Notes: generated by a model not told the origin, from the letters alone. A stretch of DNA of 64,000 bases from Weeksellaceae bacterium (GCA_019459455.1 JAIBEX010000009.1:1-64000), one strand, 5' to 3'; shown: positions 34,362 to 43,779, counted from the first letter of the stretch. Translations and numbers: made by a program.

Positions 34362-35495
34362 CTATAGTTCTGAAAGTAATAAGCTTTGTCTGTACCGCTC
34401 TTCCTGATAGTCTTCATACAGGAATAAAAGCGTATCGGAAATTTTCCTGTAACCAATTTCCTCTCCCCAGGCCAACAAACCTTTTGGATAATTTACGCCT
34501 TTCTGCATGGCCAACTCCAAATCGGCATCGCTGGCAATACCCAATCTTTTCGCCTCCACTGCTTCATTGATGAGCATAGAAATAATCCTCATAAAGATCT
34601 CCGCATACAGTTTTTCATCTTTCACAGGTTCGGGTTTCACCGCATTTGCCGCATAATCATAAAACCCCATGCCCGTTTTGCGGCCGTGGAGTTTTGCTTC
34701 GCTCATGCGCTGCTGAAGAAGGCTCGGCTTGTACTTAGGATCATAGAAATAATCTGCGTAGACCGTCTTCGTTACTGAAAAGTTGACATCTATACCGATC
34801 AGGTCCATCAGTTCGAAGGGCCCCATTCTGAAATTACCTACCATCCGCATGGCATCGTCAACCTGTTCCGGCGTAGCAATATTTTCTTCAACAATACGAA
34901 GCGCTTCTCCATAAAAAGGTCTGGCGATACGGTTTACAATAAATCCGGGAACATCTTTGGCAATGATGGGCTCCTTACCCCATGACTTCATTAAATCATA
35001 TATCTGCTGAGGAAGGTTTTTTTCGGTTAAAAGTCCGGGAATTACTTCAACCAATGGCATCAAAGGTGCGGGATTGAAGAAATGTATGCCTATAAAGCGG
35101 GCAGGCTTCTGCAGTTCCGCTGATAATGACGTAATGGAAATAGATGACGTATTGCTTGCAATTACGCAGTTTTCTGAAACCGTTTCCTCCAGCTTGCGGA
35201 AAACATTGGTCTTTATTTCCTTGTTTTCAATGATGGCCTCAATTACAAGGTCGCAGTCCTTAAGTTCATTGATATCGCGGCAGAATTGTATTCTTCCGAA
35301 AATCTGATTTGATTCCTCCTCTGAAATTTTGTTCTTTTCAATGAGTCTGGCAAGTGTCTTATTAAGACCCACCAGCGATTTTTCCGTCTGCGCGGCGTTT
35401 GCATCATATAGAAAAACAGAGCATCCAGACGTTGCAGCAACCTGTGCAATGCCGATTCCCATTGTCCCCGAACCGATAATTCCTATTTGTTTCAT
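34362..35495 (-). CDS. paaH: 3-hydroxyadipyl-CoA dehydrogenase PaaH
   Basis: NAD-dependent 3-hydroxyacyl-CoA dehydrogenase of the lower phenylacetate pathway. The 377-residue chain has the N-terminal Rossmann loop GIIGSGTMGIGIAQVAA, the catalytic His region FIGIHFFNPAPLMPLVEVI and the DVPGFIVNRIARPFYGEALRI segment that leads into the helical C-terminal domain. A repeat of that domain at the C-terminus (about 295-377) is typical of this group. The ATG at 35495 fits the family start MKQIGIIGSG; an upstream frame extension to 35531 is ignored. Confidence 0.94.
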   Translation of the reverse strand: MKQIGIIGSGTMGIGIAQVAATSGCSVFLYDANAAQTEKSLVGLNKTLARLIEKNKISEEESNQIFGRIQFCRDINELKDCDLVIEAIIENKEIKTNVFRKLEETVSENCVIASNTSSISITSLSAELQKPARFIGIHFFNPAPLMPLVEVIPGLLTEKNLPQQIYDLMKSWGKEPIIAKDVPGFIVNRIARPFYGEALRIVEENIATPEQVDDAMRMVGNFRMGPFELMDLIGIDVNFSVTKTVYADYFYDPKYKPSLLQQRMSEAKLHGRKTGMGFYDYAANAVKPEPVKDEKLYAEIFMRIISMLINEAVEAKRLGIASDADLELAMQKGVNYPKGLLAWGEEIGYRKISDTLLFLYEDYQEERYRQSLLLSEL

Positions 35496-35560
35496 AAACC
35501 TAAATATAAAAAGATAGCTTTGATTGACCAAAACTATCTTGAAGTGTTTTTGTATTTAAC

Positions 35561-36367
35561 CTATTTGCCTTTGTAAACAGGCCTTCTCTTATCCGTAAAA
35601 GCAAGTATTCCCTCTCTGAAATCCTCTGTTCCGGAAGCTGTAGACTGGTATCTGCTTTCAATATCGAGCTGTTCTTTCAGACTGCTGTCATAGGATTTGC
35701 GCAACGCTCTTTTCGTTAAGGACAGTGCTACGGTAGGCTGGTTGGTTATGTTTTCAAGCATCTCCATTGCCTTCGCTTCAAATTCGGATTCAGGCCAAAC
35801 TTCTGCAACCATCCCCAACCTATGGGCCTCTTCAGCACTTAGTTTCTTACCTGTATAAGCAAGATAATGCGCCATCTGTCTTCCTACCACTTTCTGCAGG
35901 AAGTACGTGCCGCCAGTGTCCGGAATCAGTCCGATTTTTGAAAAAGCGGTGGAAAAATATGCGTTTTCCGAAACGACCGAGAAATCACAAATCAGCGCAA
36001 GCATGGCCCCTGCTCCTACTGCCGGTCCGTTTACCAGGGAAATTACCGGCTTCCTGGCGTACACGATGGACATAACGAGCGGGTTGTAATAATCCAAAAC
36101 TATTCTCTGTACCTCGCGGGGTACATCCACATCGGGATGCATAAAGTCGATGGCTGCAAGGTTCTGTCCGGAAGAGAACGCTTTTCCGCGTGCCGCAATC
36201 GCAATGCAGCGGGTATCCTCATCTTTATCGTAGAACTCTACAAACTCCCTAAGTTCAGTCAACAAAGGCTTGGTAAGGGCGTTCATGGTTTCCGGCTGAT
36301 TAAGATAGGCGATTTTCAGTCTTCCCCCGAAGTGAGATTCTACATCGAACTGTGAATACGTATACAT
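35561..36367 (-). CDS. paaG: 1,2-epoxyphenylacetyl-CoA isomerase PaaG (enoyl-CoA hydratase family)
   Basis: Crotonase-fold enzyme of 268 residues that converts the ring epoxide into oxepin-CoA. The start MYTYSQFDVESHFGGRLKIAYLNQP is typical; the oxyanion regions are RGKAFSSGQNLAAID and LVNGPAVGAGAMLALICDF, followed by the FSKIGLIPDTGGTYFLQKVVG segment in which PaaG enzymes carry the catalytic Asp (PDTGG). It lies between paaD and paaH in the order expected for a phenylacetate operon. Confidence 0.92.
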   Translation of the reverse strand: MYTYSQFDVESHFGGRLKIAYLNQPETMNALTKPLLTELREFVEFYDKDEDTRCIAIAARGKAFSSGQNLAAIDFMHPDVDVPREVQRIVLDYYNPLVMSIVYARKPVISLVNGPAVGAGAMLALICDFSVVSENAYFSTAFSKIGLIPDTGGTYFLQKVVGRQMAHYLAYTGKKLSAEEAHRLGMVAEVWPESEFEAKAMEMLENITNQPTVALSLTKRALRKSYDSSLKEQLDIESRYQSTASGTEDFREGILAFTDKRRPVYKGK

Positions 36368-36406
36368 AGCTAAGTTTAATTTTTATTTCATTAAAGATAC
36401 AAAATA

Positions 36407-36871
36407 TCAGTGACATTTAAAATAGTCGAAGGGCTCCAGACAGTCGCTGCACTGGTAACTGGCTTTGCAGAGTGTAGAGCCGAAACGGCTGATCTGCATG
36501 GTATTGGATGACCCACAGCGGGGACACTTTTTCCGAATTTCAAGATGATCTTTATCTGCTCCTTTTTCGGGCGGGGTGATTCCGTACACCCTCAGTTTTT
36601 CGCGTGCCTCCTCCGTCATCCAGTCGGTGGTCCAGACTGGGGAAATCTTTGTAATGACTTTTGCAGCTATCCCTTTTTCTCTGAATAATTTGATGATGTC
36701 CTCTTCAATATTGAACATGGCCGGACAGGCCGAATAGGTGGGGGTGATCACAATCTCCACTTCGTTTTCAGAAGTCATATGCGCATCGCGGACAATCCCC
36801 AATTCCACGATGTTGATGACGGGAATTTCGGGATCCGGGATTTGGGACAGTATTTCTAAGAGGTTATGCAT
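36407..36871 (-). CDS. paaD: Phenylacetyl-CoA epoxidase assembly protein PaaD
   Basis: A 154-residue protein with an N-terminal MIP18/DUF59 domain (IPDPEIPVINIVELGIVRD...) and a C-terminal zinc-ribbon with CPRCGSSNTM and CSDCLEPFDYFKC cysteine pairs. PaaD proteins are believed to help assemble the iron-sulfur or di-iron centre of the PaaABCE monooxygenase. It is encoded after paaC (52-nt gap), as in E. coli. Confidence 0.94.
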   Translation of the reverse strand: MHNLLEILSQIPDPEIPVINIVELGIVRDAHMTSENEVEIVITPTYSACPAMFNIEEDIIKLFREKGIAAKVITKISPVWTTDWMTEEAREKLRVYGITPPEKGADKDHLEIRKKCPRCGSSNTMQISRFGSTLCKASYQCSDCLEPFDYFKCH

Positions 36872-36923
36872 TATTTTTTAACCACAAAAGGCTTATAAGG
36901 TTTACAATTCAGGCTCCCTTCTT

Positions 36924-37673
36924 TTACCACGTACAGTTTGGATACGTGCGCTGCATATACTGCAGTTCGCATAAAATGAAACCGAAATATTCAGTATGAT
37001 AACCGGTGCGGGAGCCTTTCTGCATGAAAGTGCTTTCCGGGAGTTCAATACCGAATTTGCCGAAGTCATCCATCACTGCAGATTTCCAGATTTCATACAA
37101 CAGTTTTGAATCCGGAACGATATCAAGTGATACCAGTTCTGCTTCACCCTGACTTTCCGCAAACATACCCTGGGTATATTCCCAAAGATTCTGCACGGCT
37201 GCATTTAAACGGGTTTTGCTTTCTTCCGTGCCACCGGCAAACATCTTAACCCACGTAGATGAATGGGTATAGTGGTATTTCACTTCCTTTAGAGACTTCT
37301 CCGCGATGGCCGACAACTGGGAATCAGTACTTTTCATCAGTTCCTGATACAGAAGTTTCTGGTACAGCGAGAAAAAGTACACTTTAAGTAATGTATTCGC
37401 ATAATCGCCGTTCGGGAGTTCGGAGAGCTGACAGTTCAGATAGTCCTTTTCCAGCCTAAGGAAGGCAAGATCGTCTTCGGTGCGGTTTTCACCCTGGATC
37501 TGTGCTGCATATTTGAAAAGGTTGCTGCTTTGTCCCAGATAATCAAGTGCAATATTGGTGAGGGCGATATCTTCTTCAAGATAAGGGCCCTGCCCGCAAA
37601 GTTCACCTAACCGCTGACCGAAAATAAGGGTATCATCAGCGAGTTTTAGGGTATAGTTGTAAAGTGGATTCAT
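36924..37673 (-). CDS. paaC: Phenylacetyl-CoA epoxidase structural subunit PaaC
   Basis: A 249-residue ferritin-like subunit that forms the inactive partner of PaaA in the epoxidase complex. It begins MNPLYNYTLKLADDTLIFGQRLGELCGQGPYLEEDIALTN, and the YLGQSSNLFKYAA and HYTHSSTWVKMFAGGTEES motifs are typical. The start is ATG 37673; the frame extends 15 nt upstream to another ATG. An unusual repeat-rich spacer of 85 nt separates it from paaB. Confidence 0.94.
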   Translation of the reverse strand: MNPLYNYTLKLADDTLIFGQRLGELCGQGPYLEEDIALTNIALDYLGQSSNLFKYAAQIQGENRTEDDLAFLRLEKDYLNCQLSELPNGDYANTLLKVYFFSLYQKLLYQELMKSTDSQLSAIAEKSLKEVKYHYTHSSTWVKMFAGGTEESKTRLNAAVQNLWEYTQGMFAESQGEAELVSLDIVPDSKLLYEIWKSAVMDDFGKFGIELPESTFMQKGSRTGYHTEYFGFILCELQYMQRTYPNCTW

Positions 37674-37683
37674 TATTTTTAGA

Positions 37684-37751
37684 TTCAAGAATCAAGAATC
37701 AAGAATCAAGACTTCGAGATCATGTCTCGGTTCTTGGGTCTCGGTTCTTGG
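37684..37751 (+). repeat. Short tandem repeats in the paaB-paaC spacer
   Basis: Four heptamers of the type ATCAAGA at 37684-37710, and an exact 14-nt tandem duplication GTCTCGGTTCTTGG at 37724-37751. CAAGAA in the first set can pair with TTCTTG in the second, so the spacer could fold on the paa mRNA. Confidence 0.7.
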
Positions 37752-37758
37752 GTCTGTT

Positions 37759-38040
37759 TTACATATTTTTCACATCGTTCGGGATGGCGTAAAAGGTCGG
37801 GTGACGGTACAGTTTGTCATCTGCCGGATCAAAAAAGGCTTCTTTATCCACCCCTTCGGAGGTCACCAAATATTTGCTCGGAACCACCCAAATCGAAGTT
37901 CCCTCCATTCTTCTGGTATACACATCTCTTGCATTTTGCAGCGCCATCTCTGCCGTTGGTGCCTGCACAGTGCCTGCGTGCTTGTGTGAAAGTCCCGGTT
38001 TGGTCTGGATAAAGACCTCCCACATTTCTAAATTGCTCAT
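37759..38040 (-). CDS. paaB: Phenylacetyl-CoA epoxidase subunit PaaB
   Basis: Small structural subunit (93 residues) of the PaaABCE ring monooxygenase. It has the typical start MSNLEMWEVFIQTKPGLSHKHAGTVQAPTAEMALQNARDVYTRR and the GTSIWVVPS segment. It starts 16 nt after paaA. Confidence 0.95.
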   Translation of the reverse strand: MSNLEMWEVFIQTKPGLSHKHAGTVQAPTAEMALQNARDVYTRRMEGTSIWVVPSKYLVTSEGVDKEAFFDPADDKLYRHPTFYAIPNDVKNM

Positions 38041-38056
38041 TATATTCTAAATCTGT

Positions 38057-39001
38057 TTAATTTGTATTCGCTGAATTTTCCGTTCTTTCCGCAAACGCCA
38101 TCGCTGCATCTTTCACCCACGCATGATCCCGCTGCGCTTTTCTTTTGGTTTCCAGGCGTTTTTTATTGCAAGGTCCGTTTCCTTTCAGCACTTCCATGAA
38201 TTCGTCCCACGGAAGTTCACCGAAATCGTAATGCTGGGTTTCCTCATTCCATTTCAGATTTTCATCCGGGATCTTAAGACCCAGGAACTCCGCCTGACCT
38301 ACGGTGACATCGATAAACCGCTGTCTTAGATCATCGTTGCTTTCCCGTTTTACACGATAATTCATGGATTTCTGTGAATTTGGCGAAGACTCATCATTCG
38401 GACCGAACATCATCAGAGCCGGCCACCAAAAACGGTTCAGGGCTTCCTGAGCCAGGTCTTTCTGCTCCCTGGTACCGCGGCAAAGCGTCATAAGAATTTC
38501 GTAACCCTGTCTTTGGTGGAAGGATTCTTCCTTACAGATCCTCACCATCGCTCTGGAATATGGCCCGTAGGAATTTCCCATCAGCATTACCTGGTTCATG
38601 ATTGCTGCACCGTCAACGAGCCAGCCAATCGCGCCGATATCTGCCCAAGAAAGTGCCGGATAATTGAAAATACTGGAGTATTTTGCTTTCCCGGATAACA
38701 TATCATTATAGGTGGAATCGCGGTCTGCGGCGATTTCGCCGTTATTCAGCGTCTCTGTAGCAGCATATAAATAGAGTCCGTGCCCTGCTTCATCCTGAAT
38801 CTTCGCCAAAAGAGCCATCTTTCTCCTAAGTGAAGGCGCTCTCGTAATCCAGTTCGCTTCAGGGAGCATCCCTACGATTTCCGAATGGGCATGCTGGGAG
38901 ATTTGCCTCACCAACAGTTTCCTGTAATCCTCGGGCATTACATCTTTCGGCTCTACCTTGTTTTCTGCCTGAACGTATTCTAAAAATTTTTCCTGATTCA
39001 T
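38057..39001 (-). CDS. paaA: Phenylacetyl-CoA epoxidase catalytic subunit PaaA
   Basis: Di-iron oxygenase subunit (314 residues) that inserts oxygen into the aromatic ring of phenylacetyl-CoA. The ferritin-like fold ligands are seen in [34 protein letters not shown] (ExxH) and [16 protein letters not shown] (ExxH). The length and order match the family. It is separated from the upstream 85-residue gene by 41 nt. Together with PaaB, PaaC and PaaE it forms the monooxygenase, with electrons from NADPH through PaaE. Confidence 0.96.
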   Translation of the reverse strand: MNQEKFLEYVQAENKVEPKDVMPEDYRKLLVRQISQHAHSEIVGMLPEANWITRAPSLRRKMALLAKIQDEAGHGLYLYAATETLNNGEIAADRDSTYNDMLSGKAKYSSIFNYPALSWADIGAIGWLVDGAAIMNQVMLMGNSYGPYSRAMVRICKEESFHQRQGYEILMTLCRGTREQKDLAQEALNRFWWPALMMFGPNDESSPNSQKSMNYRVKRESNDDLRQRFIDVTVGQAEFLGLKIPDENLKWNEETQHYDFGELPWDEFMEVLKGNGPCNKKRLETKRKAQRDHAWVKDAAMAFAERTENSANTN

Positions 39002-39042
39002 TTTTATTTGTAAAATGTAAACTCTTTAATACTTTGTAAATT

Positions 39043-39300
39043 CTATAATTTGCCGTCATGCAAATCATCCTTCAGATAGATCCCGACTTTTGAATCGATG
39101 AACTCCCCTGCGACAAAACTGATGGTCCTGTCGTTTCCTTCAATCTGATACTCCTTGAAAAAGTACACATTCCCGTTATCGGGTCCTTTTACTTCCACCT
39201 TCTTGTCCACGCAGTGCCAATAGTGGTTCCAGATATTGATTCCTTCTATTTTGAACTCCTCATTTTCGTTTACTGCCTTTGCAAATTTCCAGTGAGCCAT
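39043..39300 (-). CDS. Small conserved hypothetical protein between paaE and paaA
   Basis: An 85-residue soluble protein beginning MAHWKFAKAVNENEEFKIEGINIWNHYWHCVD, beta-rich and aromatic, with a C-terminal amphipathic end (VGIYLKDDLHDGKL). I do not recognise the family, but its place inside the operon, between the reductase gene paaE (32 nt) and the oxygenase gene paaA (41 nt), suggests a role linked to the epoxidase complex. There is no counterpart in the E. coli paa operon. Confidence 0.75.
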   Translation of the reverse strand: MAHWKFAKAVNENEEFKIEGINIWNHYWHCVDKKVEVKGPDNGNVYFFKEYQIEGNDRTISFVAGEFIDSKVGIYLKDDLHDGKL

Positions 39301-39332
39301 AATCTTATAATTTTAAAACTTTGAAGCTTTAT

Positions 39333-40421
39333 TTAAACGTCATAATTCAGCATCACCACATTAGTGGTCGGGTGACACTGGCACGTAAGCACAAATCCGC
39401 GCTCGACCTCATCTTCTGTAAGTGCGAAATTCTTTTCCATAAACACTTCACCTTCCATAACCTGTGCTTTGCAGGTACAGCATACGCCTCCTTTGCAGGC
39501 GAACGGAACCGGCAGTTTGTCATGCAGCGCCTGGTCCAGAATGCTCCTTTTCTTTGAATTAAGGTGAAAGGAATATTCATCATCATCAATGATGAGCGTT
39601 ACCATGCTCTCCAGATTGGGTATTGCCTTAAATTCGTCACTCATTTCCGCATTCTCCCCATCGTCCGGAGCTGCGTAATATTCGTACATGATCTGCAGCG
39701 ACGGGACTTTTTTATCATTCTTAAGATAACCGGAAATATCCCTGATCATTTCTGCAGGGCCACAGATGAAATAAGTGGCATCCTGAACCGGAATGCCCGA
39801 AAATCTGTTAAGAATTTCTTCGAGTTTAGCTGCACTGATGCGGCCCTCAAAGAGTTCATCCTCAAAATGTTTTTCGCGGGAGAGAAGATAGATTACCTTC
39901 AATCTTCCCTGAAACGTATCAACCAAATCATCGATTTCTTTTTTGAAGATGATATCGTTCACGCTTTTGTTACTGAAAAACAGGTAGGCGTTACTTTTCG
40001 GTTCCTGATAGAGTGCTTCTTTTACATTGGATAAAACCGGAGAAATCCCGCTACCTGCTGCAAGCCCAACATAGGTCTTTTCATTCGATGGGTGATAATG
40101 GGTATAGAAATGTCCCATCGGTGCCAGAACTTCTATCAGATCACCGGCCTTCAGTTCATTATTTAAAAAAGTCGATACCCTGCCTCCATCCAAATGTTTT
40201 ACCAGGATTTCCAGTTCGGAATTACCCTCACTCGGCGCATTTACAATGGAATAGGAACGCCTGAGGTCTTCATCCCCAAAAATGAAGCGAACATTTAGAT
40301 ACTGACCCTGTTTGAAAGAAAATTCATGTCGCAGATGTTGCGGTATTTCAAAAGCAATATTTACGGAATCATTCGTTTCCTTTTTTACTCTTACCGTTTT
40401 TAACAGATGAAAATGATGCAT
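39333..40421 (-). CDS. paaE: Phenylacetyl-CoA epoxidase reductase subunit PaaE
   Basis: Electron-transfer subunit (362 residues) of the epoxidase. The N-terminal FAD domain has RRSYSI; the middle NAD(P) domain has LAAGSGISPVLSNVKEAL; and the C-terminal plant-type ferredoxin domain has PFACKGGVCCTCKAQVMEG, followed by VLTCQCHPTT which gives the fourth cysteine of the 2Fe-2S cluster. It is the first gene of the operon, about 30 nt downstream of a likely transcription start. Confidence 0.95.
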   Translation of the reverse strand: MHHFHLLKTVRVKKETNDSVNIAFEIPQHLRHEFSFKQGQYLNVRFIFGDEDLRRSYSIVNAPSEGNSELEILVKHLDGGRVSTFLNNELKAGDLIEVLAPMGHFYTHYHPSNEKTYVGLAAGSGISPVLSNVKEALYQEPKSNAYLFFSNKSVNDIIFKKEIDDLVDTFQGRLKVIYLLSREKHFEDELFEGRISAAKLEEILNRFSGIPVQDATYFICGPAEMIRDISGYLKNDKKVPSLQIMYEYYAAPDDGENAEMSDEFKAIPNLESMVTLIIDDDEYSFHLNSKKRSILDQALHDKLPVPFACKGGVCCTCKAQVMEGEVFMEKNFALTEDEVERGFVLTCQCHPTTNVVMLNYDV

Positions 40422-40456
40422 ATTTTTATAAAAAAACTCGTGATAAGTGAGTCCAA

Positions 40457-40464
40457 CAAATATA
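40457..40464 (-). promoter_or_regulatory. -7 element of the paa operon
   Basis: TATATTTG on the minus strand, a full match to TAnnTTTG, lies 36 nt upstream of the paaE start codon. No TTG is visible at -33, which could mean that the promoter needs an activator or a different spacing. Confidence 0.5.
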
Positions 40465-40552
40465 CTTTTTTTTTGGATGGTGGGAAAGTACTCTTACCAC
40501 TCCTCCACCGGGTAGGTAACCTTCTTTGTTTCACTTTATTTGTTTCCAGACC

Positions 40553-40620
40553 TTAAATCGGCAATTCTGTCTTAAAACATTAGGAGTCAAAACGTTAAAA
40601 TCGGAAATTATGTCTTAAAA
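40553..40620 (+). repeat. Imperfect direct repeat between paaE and clpB
   Basis: Two 25-26-nt copies, 40553-40577 and 40595-40620, share TTAAA(A)TCGG.AATT.TGTCTTAAAA and differ by one insertion and two substitutions. They lie upstream of the clpB promoter (about 60 to 150 nt before its start point) and could be operator sites. The intergenic stretch 40422-40759 otherwise holds only the promoters for paaE and clpB. Confidence 0.7.
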
Positions 40621-40678
40621 AGAGGCTGTAAAAATTTGAAGAACACTTTTTGCGGGAAAGGATTTGATTAAAAAATGA

Positions 40679-40709
40679 TTGATAAAGGTATTAGGAATTC
40701 GTAAATTTG
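40679..40709 (+). promoter_or_regulatory. Promoter of clpB
   Basis: TTG (40679-40681), 20-nt spacer, TAAATTTG (40702-40709): a good Bacteroidota promoter. Transcription would start near 40716, leaving a 5' leader of about 45 nt before the ATG at 40760. The first in-frame start-like codon of the reading frame, at 40679, is inside this promoter and is not used. Confidence 0.75.
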
Positions 40710-40759
40710 TATGGGTTCCTACTATTTTTCAAAAACTGAAAACCGAAAATCACCTTAAT

Positions 40760-43351
40760 ATGAACTTAAATCAATATACCGTAAAATCGCAGGAGGCCAT
40801 CCAGAAAGCGCAGCAGATTGCAATGGAATTTGGCAACCAAAGCATTGAACCTCAACATTTACTTGAAGGAATTTTCCAGACAGATGAAAATATATCGGAT
40901 TTCCTCCTGAAGAAATCTGAAGCGGAACTCTCGCTGGTGCGGGAGAGGAACCGTTCAAACATCGAAAAACTTCCGAAAGTGGAAGGCGGTAACGTGTACC
41001 TGTCGCAGTCCGCGAATAAGGTACTGCTGGACGCACCCAACATCGCCAAGAAGATGGGTGATGAATATGTAACGATAGAACACCTGTGGCTCTCTCTTCT
41101 GGAGAGTGGTTCTGAAGTATCAAAGATGCTCAAGGATATGGGCATCACCAAAAAAGGCCTGGAATCAGCCATTAATGAACTCAGGAAAGGATCAAAGGCC
41201 ACCTCAGCCAGCTCTGAAGAAACCTACCAGAGTCTGAACAAATACGCGAAGAACTTCAATGAACTCGCTGCCGAGGGCAAACTTGACCCTGTAATCGGCC
41301 GTGATGAAGAAATCCGCAGGGTGCTGCAAATCCTTTCCAGAAGAACTAAAAACAACCCCATCCTTATCGGTGAGCCCGGTGTGGGAAAAACCGCGATTGC
41401 TGAAGGAATCGCCCACCGGATCATCTCGGGCGATATTCCGGAGAACCTGATGGACAAAACCCTTTACTCTCTTGACATGGGCGCATTGATTGCAGGAGCG
41501 AAATATAAAGGGGAGTTCGAGGAAAGACTGAAATCCGTCATCAACGAAGTCATTAAATCAGATGGCCAAATCATCCTGTTTATTGACGAGATCCACACCC
41601 TGGTGGGCGCCGGTGGTGGCGAGGGCGCCATGGATGCTGCAAATATACTGAAGCCGGCTCTGGCAAGAGGCGAACTGCGGGCAATTGGAGCTACGACGCT
41701 GAATGAATACCAGAAATATTTTGAGAAGGATAAGGCCCTCGAAAGACGGTTCCAGAAAGTAATGGTGGAAGAGCCGGACACCGAATCGGCAATTTCCATT
41801 CTGCGGGGAATTAAAGATAAATACGAGGCTCATCATAAAGTTAGAATAAAAGATGAGGCAATCATTGCAGCGGTGGAACAGTCGCAGCGGTATATTTCCG
41901 ACCGGTTTTTACCTGATAAAGCCATTGACCTAATTGATGAGGCATCCGCCAAACTGAGAATGGAAATCAATTCCAAACCCGAACAGCTGGATGTACTGGA
42001 CCGCAAACTGATGCAGATGGAGATTGAACTTGCCGCAATTTCCAGAGAAGGCAACGAAGTGAAGATCAACCACCTGAAAGAAGACATTTCAAAGCTTTCA
42101 GAACAGCGTAACGAAATCAATGCGAAGTGGCTGAAGGAAAAACAGAAATCGGAAGACTTAACAACGATCAAAAAAGATATTGAAGCCCTTAAACTGGAAG
42201 CCGAGCGGGCCTCCAGAGCAGGAGATTACGCAAAGGTTGCTGAGATCCAGTACGGAAAGATAAAAGAGAAGGAAAATGATCTGGAGAAACTCGAACTCGA
42301 GATGCAGAATAATCAGAACGAGCTGATTAAAGAAGAGGTGACCGCTGAAAATATTTCCGAGGTCATTTCAAAATGGACCGGAATTCCTGTGACCAAACTG
42401 CTGCAGAGCGAAAGGGAAAAACTCCTGCATTTGGAAGACGAGCTGCACAAAAGAGTGGTCGGCCAGGATGAAGCCATCGTATCCATTGCTGATGCAATAC
42501 GCAGAAACAGGGCGGGTCTGAACGATGAAAAGAAACCCATTGGATCCTTTCTCTTCCTCGGAACCACCGGCGTGGGGAAGACCGAGCTCGCAAAAGCACT
42601 CGCTGAATACCTTTTTGACGATGAAAATAACATGACCAGGATTGACATGAGCGAATACCAGGAAAGACATTCGGTGTCCAGACTGGTTGGTGCTCCCCCG
42701 GGATACGTAGGGTATGATGAAGGCGGCCAGCTGACGGAAGCGGTAAGGAGACGGCCCTACTCTGTCGTCCTTTTGGATGAGATTGAAAAGGCCCATCCGG
42801 ATGTATTCAATACCCTGCTGCAGGTTCTGGATGACGGCCGACTGACAGATAACAAAGGAAGAATGGTGAATTTCAAGAATTCGATCATCATCATGACTTC
42901 CAATCTGGGCTCACATTTAATCCAGGAGAATTTTGAAAAGATAACAGATGAAAATGTTGAAGCAATTGTAGATAAAACCAAAGACGAAGTTTTCACCTTA
43001 CTGAAGCAAACTTTAAGACCTGAATTCCTGAACCGGATTGATGAAGTCGTCCTTTTCCAGCCTTTGAACAGAAAGGAAATAGGGAAGATTGTACATTACC
43101 AGCTTCGCGGTTTCAACAAAATGCTGGCGAAAAAGGGAATCATTCTTACTGCTACGGAAGACGCAATCAACTACCTTATGAACAAAGGATATGACCCCAG
43201 TTTTGGTGCGCGGCCGCTGAAAAGGGTGCTTCAACAGGAAGTTCTTAATAAATTGTCAAAAGAAATCCTTGCCGGTAATGTGAATGACGGGGACCGGATT
43301 ACCCTGGACTATTTTGAGGAAAGCGGACTTGTATTCCGTCCCACAGACTAG
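40760..43351 (+). CDS. clpB: ATP-dependent chaperone ClpB
   Basis: AAA+ disaggregase (863 residues) that works with DnaK to rescue aggregated proteins. It starts [26 protein letters not shown], the Clp N domain. NBD1 has Walker [10 protein letters not shown] and Walker [16 protein letters not shown]; the middle coiled-coil domain (about 405-530) is present, which separates it from ClpA; NBD2 has GTTGVGKTE and [14 protein letters not shown]. The ATG at 40760 is chosen because the upstream extension lies in the promoter. No heat-shock partner genes are adjacent. The next feature downstream is a candidate small RNA. Confidence 0.97.
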   Translation: MNLNQYTVKSQEAIQKAQQIAMEFGNQSIEPQHLLEGIFQTDENISDFLLKKSEAELSLVRERNRSNIEKLPKVEGGNVYLSQSANKVLLDAPNIAKKMGDEYVTIEHLWLSLLESGSEVSKMLKDMGITKKGLESAINELRKGSKATSASSEETYQSLNKYAKNFNELAAEGKLDPVIGRDEEIRRVLQILSRRTKNNPILIGEPGVGKTAIAEGIAHRIISGDIPENLMDKTLYSLDMGALIAGAKYKGEFEERLKSVINEVIKSDGQIILFIDEIHTLVGAGGGEGAMDAANILKPALARGELRAIGATTLNEYQKYFEKDKALERRFQKVMVEEPDTESAISILRGIKDKYEAHHKVRIKDEAIIAAVEQSQRYISDRFLPDKAIDLIDEASAKLRMEINSKPEQLDVLDRKLMQMEIELAAISREGNEVKINHLKEDISKLSEQRNEINAKWLKEKQKSEDLTTIKKDIEALKLEAERASRAGDYAKVAEIQYGKIKEKENDLEKLELEMQNNQNELIKEEVTAENISEVISKWTGIPVTKLLQSEREKLLHLEDELHKRVVGQDEAIVSIADAIRRNRAGLNDEKKPIGSFLFLGTTGVGKTELAKALAEYLFDDENNMTRIDMSEYQERHSVSRLVGAPPGYVGYDEGGQLTEAVRRRPYSVVLLDEIEKAHPDVFNTLLQVLDDGRLTDNKGRMVNFKNSIIIMTSNLGSHLIQENFEKITDENVEAIVDKTKDEVFTLLKQTLRPEFLNRIDEVVLFQPLNRKEIGKIVHYQLRGFNKMLAKKGIILTATEDAINYLMNKGYDPSFGARPLKRVLQQEVLNKLSKEILAGNVNDGDRITLDYFEESGLVFRPTD

Positions 43352-43384
43352 TGAACTTTAACTTCTATTAACAAATAACAGCAC

Positions 43385-43468
43385 GATATTTGCGTTATAG
43401 CATTGAAAATTTTTTTTCATCATTTGTGTTTTTTAGAATCCGTTGATTTATCAACGGATTCTTTTTTT
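43385..43468 (+). ncRNA. Candidate small RNA, copy 2
   Basis: The 27-nt block AAATTTTTTTTCATCATTTG... at 43407-43433 is identical to the one in copy 1 (17197-17171, minus strand) and is again followed at once by AGAA and a terminator hairpin (43435-43468). A possible -7 element GATATTTG (43385-43392, one mismatch) gives a start near 43399 and an RNA of about 70 nt. It could also be the 3' end of the clpB transcript, since clpB stops at 43351. Confidence 0.45.
43435..43468 (+). terminator. Terminator of the candidate small RNA / clpB
   Basis: Twelve-base-pair stem AGAATCCGTTGA/TCAACGGATTCT with loop TTTA, followed by seven T residues. The stretch from there to 43740 is AT-rich and shows no further feature. 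Confidence 0.9.
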
Positions 43469-43748
43469 GATATGTAATGGTTCAAATATTTTCGAAAGCC
43501 TTTAAACCGGAAAGGCAATAGAACAAATGTTCACAGTGAATTTTATTTACAATATCCTAATAAAAAGGTAGATAGACTTTATCTCTTTGATTTTTCTGGA
43601 ATTAATCTATCAAATCATTAACATTAATATAATATTCGTTTTTATGTATTTTTATTACATACGTCCTTATTGCAAACAATACGATACTTCAAACACATAT
43701 TTGTTATCAATATCACCACATATTTTTAAAAATATTTTATAAAAAGTA

Positions 43749-43779
43749 TTGCACAGTAATTTTGAACTGTATAAATTCG
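43749..43779 (+). promoter_or_regulatory. Promoter of the M43 metalloprotease gene
   Basis: TTG (43749-43751), 20-nt spacer, TAAATTCG (43772-43779; one mismatch to TAnnTTTG), 30 nt before the ATG at 43809. Confidence 0.5.
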
